DNA from: Coemansia sp. RSA 1804
Lineage: Eukaryota > Kickxellomycota > Kickxellomycetes > Kickxellales > Kickxellaceae
DNA: 20,009 bases
Assembly (NCBI GenBank): GCA_027578815.1
Contig: JANBTH010000346.1
Coordinates: 1-20,009 of the forward strand
Direction of reading: 5' to 3'
The first letter of the stretch is position 1, and every line of letters starts with the position of its first letter. The position numbers and the translations under genes are program-made. Below are positions 1-8,535 of this stretch, piece after piece. Below the pieces are notes generated by a model. It saw nothing but the letters and a program-made list of their open reading frames with translations, did not search any database and was not told the DNA's origin.

Positions 1-623
1 ATCCAATCGCTATGCTATAACATTAGGCATCGTTCGATACTAAAGTAAACGCTTTATACACATTAAAATAGTTTTTTTATTTTTTACTGGTGATAAAAAT
101 GATAATAATAGTGGCAAGGTCAACGTTTCCATCCAAACAGCATATTTCCAGTGAATAATAATTAGCTGGTAATAAATTATGCTTTCGCAGATGAAGCTTT
201 AAGCGTGGACGGACTGGAGAATCCTATGCTCTGTTGGATACGGGTGTTAGAGAGACCTTTGCATGTTCATCATATTGCATTATAAGAGATTATATGTGTT
301 TAGACGTCGTCCTTTATTTTATGCCATTTGTAAGGCAACTACGGCTACTAACAAATGAAAGGGGGGGGAAGAAAAAACTATGAGAGAACTAAAAGAGAGA
401 AGAAAAAGTAATGGAAAGAAACTAAAGAAAAGGATAATAATAGTTTTTTTGTACTTTTGTAGTTTTGTAATTTTTTGTGAGTTTTGTGAGAGAAAAGGGT
501 TCAGTGGTTTGGGCAGGTAGGTATAAAAAAGAGAGAAGAAGTGTGGATCCATGTTGGATCACACAAGTCTCTTGCTATATTACATGTCCATGGACAGGCA
601 ATGTGCTTGAGATATAATATGGG
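1..623. other. AT-rich flank, no gene seen
   Basis: No credible coding region is visible. The stretch is AT-rich, with a G run near 361-368 followed by a purine-rich block to about 545 (many AGAGA/GAAAA units). The only open frame, a short minus-strand one opposite the purine block, is low-complexity Phe/Leu/Ser and most likely a by-product of composition. It ends at the tip of the DIRS element. Confidence 0.5.
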
Positions 624-662
624 TTGGCCAGCAGGCCAATCCTCCAGACAAGGTGTCTGGTT
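624..662 (+). repeat. Left inverted terminal repeat of DIRS copy 1
   Basis: This is the reverse complement of 4550-4588, with three differences in 39 positions, all transitions. It opens with the hairpin TTGGCC-agca-GGCCAA (624-639), followed by a second stem CCAGACA-agg-TGTCTGG (644-660). Similarity to the other end stops inward of about 662 and outward of 624. Confidence 0.88.
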
Positions 663-722
663 CATTCTCCGATGCAAAAATGGCATTTGTCACCTTTCCC
701 AGTACCTGTTCCAGCTTCAGTC

Positions 723-1743
723 AGTAATAATAGTCCTCAAAAGTGGTACTCTTTGGGGACCAGTTCGCATGGTGCTTGAGCTTGTCAAGCAGGATTCCTC
801 ATTGGTAAGCCATTGTTGCAGCTGTAGCACATACAGAATGTGCTGTATGGATGCAGATGTTTATCCCTGCATCCTTGAGTACTTGTTTGATCCAGGAAGC
901 CATGGTGTTGTCCCAGATCCCCTTGTATGGCTTGATCAATTGTATGAAGAATCTGCCAGTTTCAGTCAATTCTGATCTCAATGCTGCTGTGGCCATGACA
1001 TATGCTGCTGCATTCCTCACTGGGCAGGTGTTTGCCAAATCACCCCTGTGGTGTATGGTAGTCTCTTTTGGTCAGTGCTCTTTAGGCATGGGTACAAATA
1101 GTTTTACCACTGTTGGGTCTGCCTGGTCTCCTATGAGGGACACATTCCTGAATAGTAATCCCCTAATATCACTTGTAGGGCACCAGATCATTGCTAGCAT
1201 GAGGAGCATGGCAAGGCTGCAGGCTAGTGATTGCAGTGGGAGTTCCTCCAATGGTCCTAGTGAATCCAGATGTTTTATGACCTTCATGATGCTCCATACC
1301 AGCTCATGCAGTGTGGGCAGTGGTTGTATCTGTTGCTGGTGTTTAAAAGCATCGGTGACCAGTGCATGAGTGCAGAGTGCCTCTGATTTCAGGAAAAGGG
1401 CACTCCAAACAGAAGCAATTGCCAACCTGTAGACATTTAGGGTCTGGTGTGGCAGATGGCAGTGATCAAATAGGTATTTTGCTACATTGGCCTTGTTGTT
1501 TGATGTAGCATTGATGTTCTTGGCTGTGCACCAGGCTGCGAAGGCATCCCAGGCTCTATCATAGGTTTCTGCCATGGAATCTGTGGTGATTTTGGCATAT
1601 GCATGTGCCACTGCCAGGCATAAGCCTTGTTGCATTTTGGTCCCTATAATAAGGGCCATGCAAGCAGAGTCCACCTTAGATGTGGGACTTGGAACTTGAT
1701 CAGCTGTCATCTTGATACTTGTCAGATCAGCAGCCACCACCAT
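723..1743 (-). pseudogene. Tyrosine recombinase of DIRS copy 1, catalytic arginines lost
   Basis: The core-binding and first catalytic part is open from 1743 to 1072. The second catalytic part is at 1038-799. After a stop, the end of the domain continues to about 723, with the Trp-Ser and FEDYYY segment that should carry the nucleophile tyrosine. The first catalytic Arg box, normally WRP in this family, reads WCPTSDI. The second, normally HxxR, reads HSVC. Both losses are CGN-to-TGN type changes (Arg to Cys), as CpG decay would produce. The fold can still be followed but the enzyme is certainly dead. Confidence 0.82.
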
Positions 1744-3599
1744 TGGCTCAGCTAGTCAGGCATTATCAGCATGCCTGTCAGCCTCTCCTCCTCTATCTTG
1801 CACAGCACCTTGAAGAGTAGGCACCATGGTGGGTGTAGGAGTAATTGCTTGTGTAGCCATGTTTGTTGGAAGGTGTCTGTCACCTCTGCCTCTGGGTCAT
1901 CTTTCCAGGCCCAGAATCATGGTAGCAGCATGTTTGTTCATGTGGTGAAGGCATCTATATCTACCAGTGGCAGCCTGTGCTGCAGCTGTTGGAACAAGTG
2001 CATGGGAATGGACCATTCCCAGGGCAGTACCATGAGCCTGCTGAGTGCATCAGCAGAGACATTGTCTTTTCCCAGCAGATGTGATGTGGAAATAAGACAC
2101 CCATGTTCTGTGGCTATAGTGTGTAGATGCAGTGCTGAGGACTGAAGTAAATTGCTTGCCATGCTGCCTTGCTTGTTTATGTATTTGATCACCATTGTAT
2201 TGTCCATCTGGATGTGGATGTGCTTGCCTGAGAATCATGGGGCAAGCATCTTGACTGTGAACTTGGCTGTGCATAGCTCAAGTGTGTTTATTGATTGCTG
2301 TCTCTCCATCATTGTCCAGAACCTGTGTGTTTCCATTGTCAGGGTGTGGATTCCCCAGCCTGTCTTGCTGGCATCTGTCTGGATCATCACTGCCAGTGGG
2401 TCATGGATTGGGATAATCAGTGACTCCTGTGCCTGCTGCAGGGTCACTGTCCATTGGCTCAACTCCTCGCATGCCCATGGCAGGAGTGTTATTGCCCAGT
2501 CCCAGGATTCTGGTCCATGGAGGCCCTTCACTAGGGCCATCTGCACATACTGCAGATTGAGGAGAGCATTTGTGTATACCAGGAGGAATGAATTCAGCTT
2601 GCCTATTACTGAGGCAAGTTCTCAAGGCATTGTCATCAGCTGCTGGAGCATTTTCTTTATTGCTTGTGCCATCATGGCCATCTTGTTTGTCAGGAGCAAC
2701 ATTTTCATGTTTGTTGTGTTGAACATGAACCCCAGAAATTGTTGGTGTTGTCACAGAGTCATATCCATCTTCATGGGGTGGATGATAAAGCCCAGCACAC
2801 TCAGGTGTGCTGTCAGCTGTGCCACTTGCTTCACTACCATGTGCTGCAACTCATGGCAGAGGATTATGTCATCTATGTAATCTACAAGCAACATTCCACT
2901 TTTGCACATCAGCTTTAGCATGGCATGTACCAGCTTTGAAAACACCTGCAGCATGCATGCAAGCCTGAAGGGCAGTGCACAGTAGTGGTAGGTTTTCCCT
3001 CAGTGTTGGAATGAGAGGAACCATTGATATTCCAGGTGGATCAGTGTGACAAGGTAAGCAGATTTGAGGTCTATCTTGACCATCCACATGTTGGGCCATA
3101 GCATCTCCTGTAGTGTCATGATGCCCAACATCTTGAAGTGTTCCTGTTGAATATACTGGTTTAGCAGCCAACAGTCCAGCAGCAGCTGTATCTTGTCTGC
3201 TTCTTGCTTCCCAAATAGCCTGCAGATGAAGTATTGCTGATTGTCACTTGTTTCATAGATGACCTGCTGGGCCAATTGCTCTCTTACTAATTCATCTATT
3301 GCTGCTAACTCCACCCCCTCCATCTTGTAGTTTACTGGCTTCCATGGCCAGGGCAGTGTTGAGAACTGGAGTTTCAGTCCTTGTGTCACTGTGTCCATCA
3401 CCCATTTGTTTTTGGATATCATCACCCATGTGGGTGCATGGGCTTGCAGGCATTCTCCCACAGTGTGTGGCAGTGGTAACAGCACTATTGCTGGTTGCTG
3501 TTGCCAGTCAATCCTTGGTTGTTGTTGTTGCTGCTGTGGTTTGATTGGCCATTGTTGGGGTGCCAATTGCTGTTGCTGTATCCACCACAGTTGCTCCAT
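1744..3599 (-). pseudogene. Reverse transcriptase-RNase H-MT of DIRS copy 1 (broken)
   Basis: The pieces lie in order on the minus strand. 3599-3000 carries RT up to motif A (MVKIDLKSAY, with the catalytic Asp). 2954-2751 carries motif C as YIDD. 2546-2235 carries the RNase H start (IQTDASKTGWG) and a TLELC segment with the Glu. 2207-1938 carries the later RNase H Asp motifs (DNTMV, SADALSR). Translating on to about 1755 gives the DIRS methyltransferase-like block with an HPPW motif (around 1822-1835), before an in-frame stop. Stops and frame changes separate the pieces, so no full polyprotein can be made. A glutamine-rich segment opens the first piece. Confidence 0.85.
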
Positions 3600-3631
3600 C
3601 CTCTGCAGTTGCTCCCCCCATGATAGTAGCC

Positions 3632-4369
3632 TCAGCTGCTGCCTCTGTAATATCTGCAGCCATTTCCTCTGTAGGAACCTTGGCTGCTGGAGGTTCCTTG
3701 GCCATTCCAGTTTGGGCAGTCTTTCTTGTACTCAGCCCAGCTCTTGGAATAGTCACCAATAGTGGTGTGGAGCTTGTCCTCCCTGATGTGGGGCTGGAGG
3801 TTGCACATCTTGTCTGGGGGTAAGTTTGAATTGTCCTTGATGAATGTAATCCAGTCATTCTGGATGTGGCGAGCTGTTGCTGCTGAAGCAATGACCAAGT
3901 TGACTGCTTGGTCAAGAGCCAGGTTGAAGTCATCTTGCTCTTGGAGGGAGATAAGATGGTGAAGTGCCTTGTTGGTGAGTCAGTTGATGCACTCAATTTG
4001 GGTGCAGGCAAACATGGTGACTTTAGCAAGGGTTGTGTGGTGGTGCTTGTTGTCTTCCAGGAAGCATTTCCTGGTTTTGATAGGCTTGAAGACCCTATGA
4101 TTGTAGTAGGGTTCCCCTTTGTTGGCACACTTGAGCTCAGTGGTGGTGAGGTTGTAGCCTTGTTTGACAAGGTTGGTGGTATATTCATTGAGCTCCCTGT
4201 ACTTGTCAGTATTTGGCATTGCAGCTTCTTCTTCTGCATTGCTTGTAACAGTTTCCATGTTTTCATTTTCAATATCACTCCTAGGGGGCATGGGGTTTGC
4301 CTGGATGTTGAGGTTTCTGAGGACCCTGAGGATAACTGCTTCCAGCTGTTGCTCTGTTTCATTGTTCAT
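3632..4369 (-). pseudogene. Gag-like ORF of DIRS copy 1 (broken)
   Basis: The first open segment (4369 to 3980) starts with MNNE, the same four residues that start the gag of the young DIRS copy. The segment then ends at a stop. A further recognisable piece (3898 to 3632) is in a different frame and holds a conserved-looking helical stretch (ARHIQNDWITFI) and a Gly/Arg/Tyr-rich tail, like the RG-rich tail of the young copy. No CCHC zinc knuckle is visible, which is usual for DIRS gag. The break between the segments makes the protein non-functional. Confidence 0.7.
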
Positions 4370-4549
4370 GTTAGCTGATAAAATCTTTCGGTGTTTAAAA
4401 CAATAGAATTGATATATATGGAACTAGTATAAGTAATCACGAAATAGCGTGGCTTTAAAAAGGACAAAGGGATCCAATGGGGCATTGTGAGATTTTCTTT
4501 CTTTTATTTACTTTTTACTGATAATAAAGCGTGGCCCTGAAAGGGCTTT

Positions 4550-4588
4550 AACCGGACATCTTGTCTGGAGGATTGGCCTGCCGGCCAA
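4550..4588 (-). repeat. Right inverted terminal repeat of DIRS copy 1
   Basis: This is the partner of 624-662. The outer hairpin TTGGCC-tgcc-GGCCAA lies at 4573-4588. The second stem, at 4552-4568, has one mismatched pair compared with the left end. It is the 5' end of the element in its coding orientation. Confidence 0.88.
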
Positions 4589-5066
4589 CCAGGATTGTTT
4601 AAGGTGGAACCGTAAAACAATACACAAAGGGAAAACAGGGGAAAACGAAAAAAGTAAACAAACCAACTCTTCCTGTGCCTTTTCTCTCCTAGAGATAATT
4701 ACTGCTTATTACTCCACTTTTATTTTATCTTCTTTCAATTAAGCTAGTCCTTGCAACACAATCCAAACACCCGGGAGCTTGCTCTTTTTATTTTTCTTGC
4801 CGTTTTTGCTTTGAGAACAAGTGGGAAAACTATAACGGACGACGACAAAGAGGAAAAGAAAAATATATAGAACCGATAGAGTACGAAATCTAAAAGAGAG
4901 ACAAATTTCCACCATCTTCCCTGCACTACTGTCTTTTATATATATATTTTTCCTACTCATCGCATTGCCTTTGAATTAGCTCATCCGGTCTTCTCATCCT
5001 CTGGGGGTTTTGCACTAGAACACGACACAAGCAAGCAGACAAGCAAATAAAACAAAAAAATAAAGC
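4589..5066 (+). promoter_or_regulatory. Promoter and leader region of the MAPKK gene
   Basis: This is non-coding sequence between the end of DIRS copy 1 and the MAPKK start codon. A TATA-like run lies about 120-130 bases before the ATG (4935-4949). The last 30 bases before the ATG are A-rich with few G, as is common for fungal leaders. The retroelement tip lies about 480 bases from the start codon, so it may sit in or next to the upstream control region. I see no clear transcription-factor site. Confidence 0.45.
4935..4949 (+). promoter_or_regulatory. TATA-like box before the MAPKK gene
   Basis: An alternating TTTATATATATATTT run lies 118-132 bases upstream of the ATG at 5067. Position and composition fit a TATA element, but simple AT repeats are common in this region, so this is only a candidate. 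Confidence 0.35.
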
Positions 5067-6218
5067 ATGGTTTTCACAAAGCCTACTCGCAAGAAGCGCA
5101 ACTTCACAAGCCTCACGCTGTCGGTACCGGCAAACGCAACACCAGCAACGACGGCGGGCACTGCAGACAAGGAGCAGCAGCAGCAGCAACCGAAAGGAGT
5201 AAGTAAGAAGCCGCCGCCACTTCTGGCAAACAATGGCGCACGGACGGTCGGTAACGGCGTTGGCGTTGGCGCTGACAGCGGCGCCAGCATCGGCAACATC
5301 GACGGCAGCGTGGCAGCGCGGGTGGCAGACTCGGTGCTGCCGCTGGAGCTCGGCGTGGAGCTGCGTCTGGACCTGCGCGAAGAGGATCTGGATCTAGGCA
5401 AGGCGATGGGCGAGGGCGCGGGCGGAACCGTAGTAAAGGCCACCCACCGTCCCACGCTAACGCCAATGGCGGTCAAGTTTATCCGCGCGGACCCGAACAT
5501 CCGGCAGCAGATTCTCAAGGAGCTCCAAATCCTCCACGAGTGCAACTCGCCGTACATCGTGTCGTTCTACGGCGCCTACCCGAAGGACAACGGTGTGCAG
5601 GTGTGCATGGAGTTTATGGATCTCCGCTCGTTTGAAGGCATCTACCGCATGAACGGACCGATTCCGATCCCCGTTATTGGAAGCGTTACGTTCTCGGTGC
5701 TGCAGGGTCTCAAGTACCTCTACGAGGACCTGCGTGTGATGCACCGCGATATCAAGCCGTCCAACATCCTGCTGAACTCGCTTGGATTCATCAAGATTTG
5801 CGACTTTGGAATCAGCAAGGAGATGGTCAGCTCCATCGCCAACACCTTCGTTGGCACTGCGTCGTACATGTCGCCCGAGCGCATGAATGGCGGCAGCTAC
5901 ACCGTCAAGTCCGACATCTGGTCGCTTGGTCTGACGCTGATGGAGCTGGCGCTGGGCAGGTACCCGCTGCGTAGCGAAGGCGAGTCCTTCTCGATCTTCG
6001 AGATGCTTTCGTACATCACTACCGAGCAGCTGCCGCAGCTGGATTCCACTGTCTTCCCTCCCGCGCTCTGTGACTTGGTTGCCAAATGTCTGATCAAGGA
6101 TCCCGCCAAACGCCCCGCGCTCAAGGATCTGCTTGCCCATCCTTACAACATCGAGTGCGCGTCCGCCAGCGTCAATATCGAGCAGTGGGCCCGGTCCGTG
6201 CGTCTGCCCGATTTCTAG
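5067..6218 (+). CDS. MAP kinase kinase, Ste7/Byr1/Fuz7-like
   Basis: This is a dual-specificity kinase that phosphorylates a MAP kinase in a pheromone, mating or morphogenesis-type cascade. It is a single exon of 383 residues. Residues 8-20 hold a basic-hydrophobic MAPK docking motif (KKRNFTSLTLS). Residues 21-100 are low-complexity, with a short poly-Q. The kinase domain runs from about 105 to 360. It has the glycine loop GEGAGG (115-120), catalytic Lys137 (MAVKF), helix-C Glu152, HRD at 226-228 with Lys230 and Asn233, DFG at 246-248 and SPE at 269-271. The activation segment SIANTFVGT puts the two MAPKKK target sites at Ser256 and Thr260. This loop and the following YMSPER match Ste7/Byr1 better than the Pbs2 or Mkk1 loops. 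All catalytic residues are present and the length is normal. The start codon is followed directly by the docking motif, which supports it. The ATG is preceded by an A-rich leader. Assignment to MAPKK is secure; the exact pathway is inferred. Confidence 0.95.
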   Translation: MVFTKPTRKKRNFTSLTLSVPANATPATTAGTADKEQQQQQPKGVSKKPPPLLANNGARTVGNGVGVGADSGASIGNIDGSVAARVADSVLPLELGVELRLDLREEDLDLGKAMGEGAGGTVVKATHRPTLTPMAVKFIRADPNIRQQILKELQILHECNSPYIVSFYGAYPKDNGVQVCMEFMDLRSFEGIYRMNGPIPIPVIGSVTFSVLQGLKYLYEDLRVMHRDIKPSNILLNSLGFIKICDFGISKEMVSSIANTFVGTASYMSPERMNGGSYTVKSDIWSLGLTLMELALGRYPLRSEGESFSIFEMLSYITTEQLPQLDSTVFPPALCDLVAKCLIKDPAKRPALKDLLAHPYNIECASASVNIEQWARSVRLPDF

Positions 6219-6801
6219 GCGCCACCATATTTCTCACTTCTCCTTTCTTTTCTCTCTCTCTCTCATCCAGCGCCTGGTCTGCGCTGTTTTGTTTTGTTCT
6301 GTTCTGTTCTGCTCTTCTTTTTTTGTTCTTGGTTTTGTCTTTGTTTCTACCGATGGTGAATTAGATTAGAAATACGCTCGATGCCCAAGCCACTGCCGCT
6401 GCCTTTGCTTCCACTGTGGAGGAATGCCCTTGCTGATTGTATGCATCGTCTAATAGAGTAACCAGTGTGTTGTGGTTGTAGCTCTTGTGCATCCCGTCAT
6501 TTTCATTACCATTGTATGCAACGCCTAATAGAGCGAGTGCGTCGGGGGGAGGGGGCGGCCTGCATAACAACATGCTATGTATAGCATTCAACGATATCGC
6601 ACATGTATATAATATACATAAGGATTTGGGAAATGGATAGAAACAACTCTGCGCTTGCCCGTCTCTCCATCCTCTCTCCTCACTTGCCATTTATCCCTTC
6701 CTCTCTTTCCGTAAACAAACCACACATCATCTCATTTCATTCTATTTCTACTTTTTTTTGCTCTCTCTATCCATTTAGCCAAGAAGGAGCTGTCGATATC
6801 G
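6219..6801. other. Intergenic region, MAPKK 3' end and next promoter
   Basis: The sequence after the MAPKK stop is pyrimidine-rich, with a (CT)n tract (6251-6264) and TTTTG/TTCTG repeats up to about 6345. An imperfect direct repeat sits at 6436-6538. The stretch before 6802 ends in a strong pyrimidine tract and TTTAG (to 6778), which resembles a 3' splice site. I could not find an in-frame upstream exon that uses it. No gene is apparent. Confidence 0.45.
6436..6538 (+). repeat. Imperfect direct repeat, about 27 bp, 75 bp apart
   Basis: ATTGTATGCATCGTCTAATA starting near 6436 recurs near 6511 as ATTGTATGCAACGCCTAATA, each followed by GAG. The function is unknown. It lies in the 3' region of the MAPKK gene and could be a small local duplication or an RNA or protein binding site. 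Confidence 0.5.
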
Positions 6802-8382
6802 ATGTCAATGTCGATGTCGCTGCTATCGGCCTGTGCAAACGGCGTGGCGCTAGTTCTGTTTATCCAAACCATATGGACAACCGCGTGGCAGCTAGCAAGA
6901 CGCGAGCCGTTGGCAGCGCCCACACCCTCGCCAGCAGACGAAGCACTTGGTATCCGCCGGCATCGACCGCAACAACGACCATTAACCAGGAGTTCCTCCT
7001 CCACCCACCAGTCGTCATTAGATATGCGGCTGGAGATCTCGAAGGCCGTACACCCACATATGCACGCACCAGGCAATATAGATAGCGAGGGGGCTCGAGG
7101 ATGCGATCCACCGCCCATCAGTGGTGGATCTGGGATCTCACGTAGAATCCACCGCTTTGCACGCAATGTCGATTGCGGACGCATCACACGGTCCCGCGCC
7201 TACACCAGCGTCGTGCCGTACCTCAGCACGACGCTTGTGCTTGTGCAGGCCGGGTTGGGTGTAGCGGCCACCGTGGCAACAGCATTTAGCGGTAGCAGTG
7301 GATACAGCCACCACATAGTCGAAGAAAACGACTGCCGGCCGCTGGCAACTGCCGTGGTGGCTGGGTTTCATGCGGGAATGGCGCTTCTGTTCTTCGCTTC
7401 CGCCGTGCAAACGCATTTGGCTAACGCAATGTGTGTCAAGATATTCTTCATTGTGGCGCTTGCACTTGGCGCGCATTTCGGGGTCCTGGGGCTCATGGCG
7501 GCAAACGGTCTGGTGGTTGGTCAAACGACAGCACCAGAGACCACTACCGCCAGCACCGTGGTATGTTCTATTGACACCATTCTTCAGCAGCAGCAGCAGC
7601 AGAAACAGCAAGGGTCAAGCGCCGCATGGCTTGCTTACTTGCCTGCATACTCGGCAGTCTCCCATTTCTTCTTCTTCTTCTTCTCGTCCATCTCGTTCAT
7701 CAACGGCGCCTCCCGCCTAACCGCAAAGAGACCCGGAAGGGATTTCATATCCTTCCGCGAGACCGTGTATGTTTTCCTCGTGTTCCGCGGAATCGGCCTC
7801 ATGTTCATTGCCAACGTGGTTGGGTTAATGTGGAGTGCTCTGGCCGGCGTGCTGGCTGCTGTTGGTCGGTTTCAGTTCTTCCCGCTTTGGATTGTGCAGT
7901 GGGCCATGGTATCCCGGCTCCTTGCGCTCGCCCTCAGGTCCCGCGGGTCATTGGATCCTACTGCTCATTTGAATGGATTTTGGCGTTCTCCTGAGTACGT
8001 CTCGTCTCGTATCTGCTTGCCTGAGCTGACGGGTCCTGGCGGAGAAAAGGACTGTGTTTCTGTTGTTGCTATCCAGCCACACAACAGCAGCAGTGGCAGA
8101 AACAGCAGCAGCTTCTTCGCACTTGTTTCTCGCCTGCTGCTTGCTGGAAACCGGTGCCAGAGACCATGTTGTACATCCACGACTGCCGTTTGCCACCAGT
8201 TTCCACATGCTGGAGGAGCTGGTTCCTCTGGGCTGCGTGGCTGTGACCGGCCTTTGGTTGCTGCGGGATCCCAGCCCAACTCTGCTGAGCACAGCATCGA
8301 GCAGATCTCGATTGTCGTTGACGCCTACCCGACGCGCATCTCAAGACACGACACTGTAGTTGGTGACGACGTTCATTTTTAA
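6802..8382 (+). CDS. Predicted seven-helix membrane protein of unknown function
   Basis: I do not recognise the family. The open frame is 526 residues. Hydrophobic segments lie at about 7-25, 135-162, 181-203, 211-238, 273-301 (with a run of six Phe after a Ser-His), 320-352 and 356-379. These make roughly seven membrane spans, with a long polar Pro/Ser/His loop after the first (about 30-134) and a short poly-Q loop at 262-270. There is no cleavable signal peptide and no recognisable transporter or receptor motif. The ATG opens a Met-Ser repeat (MSMSMS), so any of three start codons could be used. The C-terminal part after about residue 398 is low-complexity, and a credible intron there (7995-8076) would change the frame and move the stop to 8359. 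The gene converges on the RasGAP gene, with 153 bases between the stops. Coding nature is likely from length and membrane pattern; function is open. Confidence 0.62.
   Translation: MSMSMSLLSACANGVALVLFIQTIWTTAWQLARREPLAAPTPSPADEALGIRRHRPQQRPLTRSSSSTHQSSLDMRLEISKAVHPHMHAPGNIDSEGARGCDPPPISGGSGISRRIHRFARNVDCGRITRSRAYTSVVPYLSTTLVLVQAGLGVAATVATAFSGSSGYSHHIVEENDCRPLATAVVAGFHAGMALLFFASAVQTHLANAMCVKIFFIVALALGAHFGVLGLMAANGLVVGQTTAPETTTASTVVCSIDTILQQQQQQKQQGSSAAWLAYLPAYSAVSHFFFFFFSSISFINGASRLTAKRPGRDFISFRETVYVFLVFRGIGLMFIANVVGLMWSALAGVLAAVGRFQFFPLWIVQWAMVSRLLALALRSRGSLDPTAHLNGFWRSPEYVSSRICLPELTGPGGEKDCVSVVAIQPHNSSSGRNSSSFFALVSRLLLAGNRCQRPCCTSTTAVCHQFPHAGGAGSSGLRGCDRPLVAAGSQPNSAEHSIEQISIVVDAYPTRISRHDTVVGDDVHF
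7995..8076 (+). other. Candidate intron near the 3' end of the membrane-protein gene
   Basis: It has a GTACGT donor at 7995-8000, a GCTGAC branch-like sequence at 8025-8030, a pyrimidine-rich tract and a CAG acceptor at 8074-8076. The length of 82 bases is typical for fungi. Its removal shifts translation into another open frame that ends at 8359 and contains a more protein-like hydrophobic segment (LEELVPLGCVAVTGLWLL). The unspliced frame is also open, so the sequence alone cannot decide. Confidence 0.4.
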
Positions 8383-8391
8383 CGATATATA

Positions 8392-8397
8392 AATAAA
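8392..8397 (+). terminator. AATAAA polyadenylation signal candidate
   Basis: AATAAA lies ten bases after the stop at 8380-8382. Further AATAAA copies lie near 8514-8526. It fits 3' end formation of the plus-strand gene in the short convergent gap 8383-8535. Confidence 0.45.
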
Positions 8398-8535
8398 GAA
8401 AAGGAGAGAGATTCCCTTCTTAGAACACTATGTGAAGGGGATTTCGTGTCTCCTTCTCTAACATGATATGGAAAAATATAAAATATAAAAACTAGCAGCA
8501 TCTAGCGTGCTGCAATAAAATAAATAAACTACGGC

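Larger units (their letters stand above)
624..4588 (-). mobile_element. Old, decayed DIRS-type retrotransposon (copy 1)
   Basis: The element is bounded by 39-bp inverted terminal repeats and is read on the minus strand. In element order it holds gag-like, reverse transcriptase, RNase H, the DIRS methyltransferase-like region and tyrosine recombinase. That order, with inverted termini, is the DIRS1 group arrangement rather than LTR elements (direct repeats, DDE integrase) or Ngaro (split direct repeats). All reading frames are interrupted by stops and frame changes. The body is almost devoid of CpG (about four by eye between 781 and 4380), while TG and CA abound. This fits long exposure to cytosine-methylation decay. 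I see no obvious target-site duplication, as expected for integration by a tyrosine recombinase. Confidence 0.9.

Noticed and set aside
541..1369. Plus-strand open frames across the old DIRS element (541-975, 851-1369)
   Set aside because: They are antisense to the recombinase pseudogene, and their Cys/Ser-rich sequence reflects the TG/CA-rich decay of the minus-strand gene.
624..4588. LTR (Gypsy or Copia) retrotransposon
   Set aside because: Termini are inverted rather than direct, there is no protease or DDE integrase, and the last gene is a tyrosine recombinase.
5457..6140. 227-codon minus-strand frame opposite the MAPKK
   Set aside because: It is an antisense shadow of a well-conserved kinase and has no domain of its own.
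6603..7085. 160-codon plus-strand frame with an ATG at 6633 and a GTAAAC donor at 6711 that might splice to 6779
   Set aside because: The join would enter the wrong frame of the membrane-protein gene, and the peptide is Ser/Leu low-complexity.
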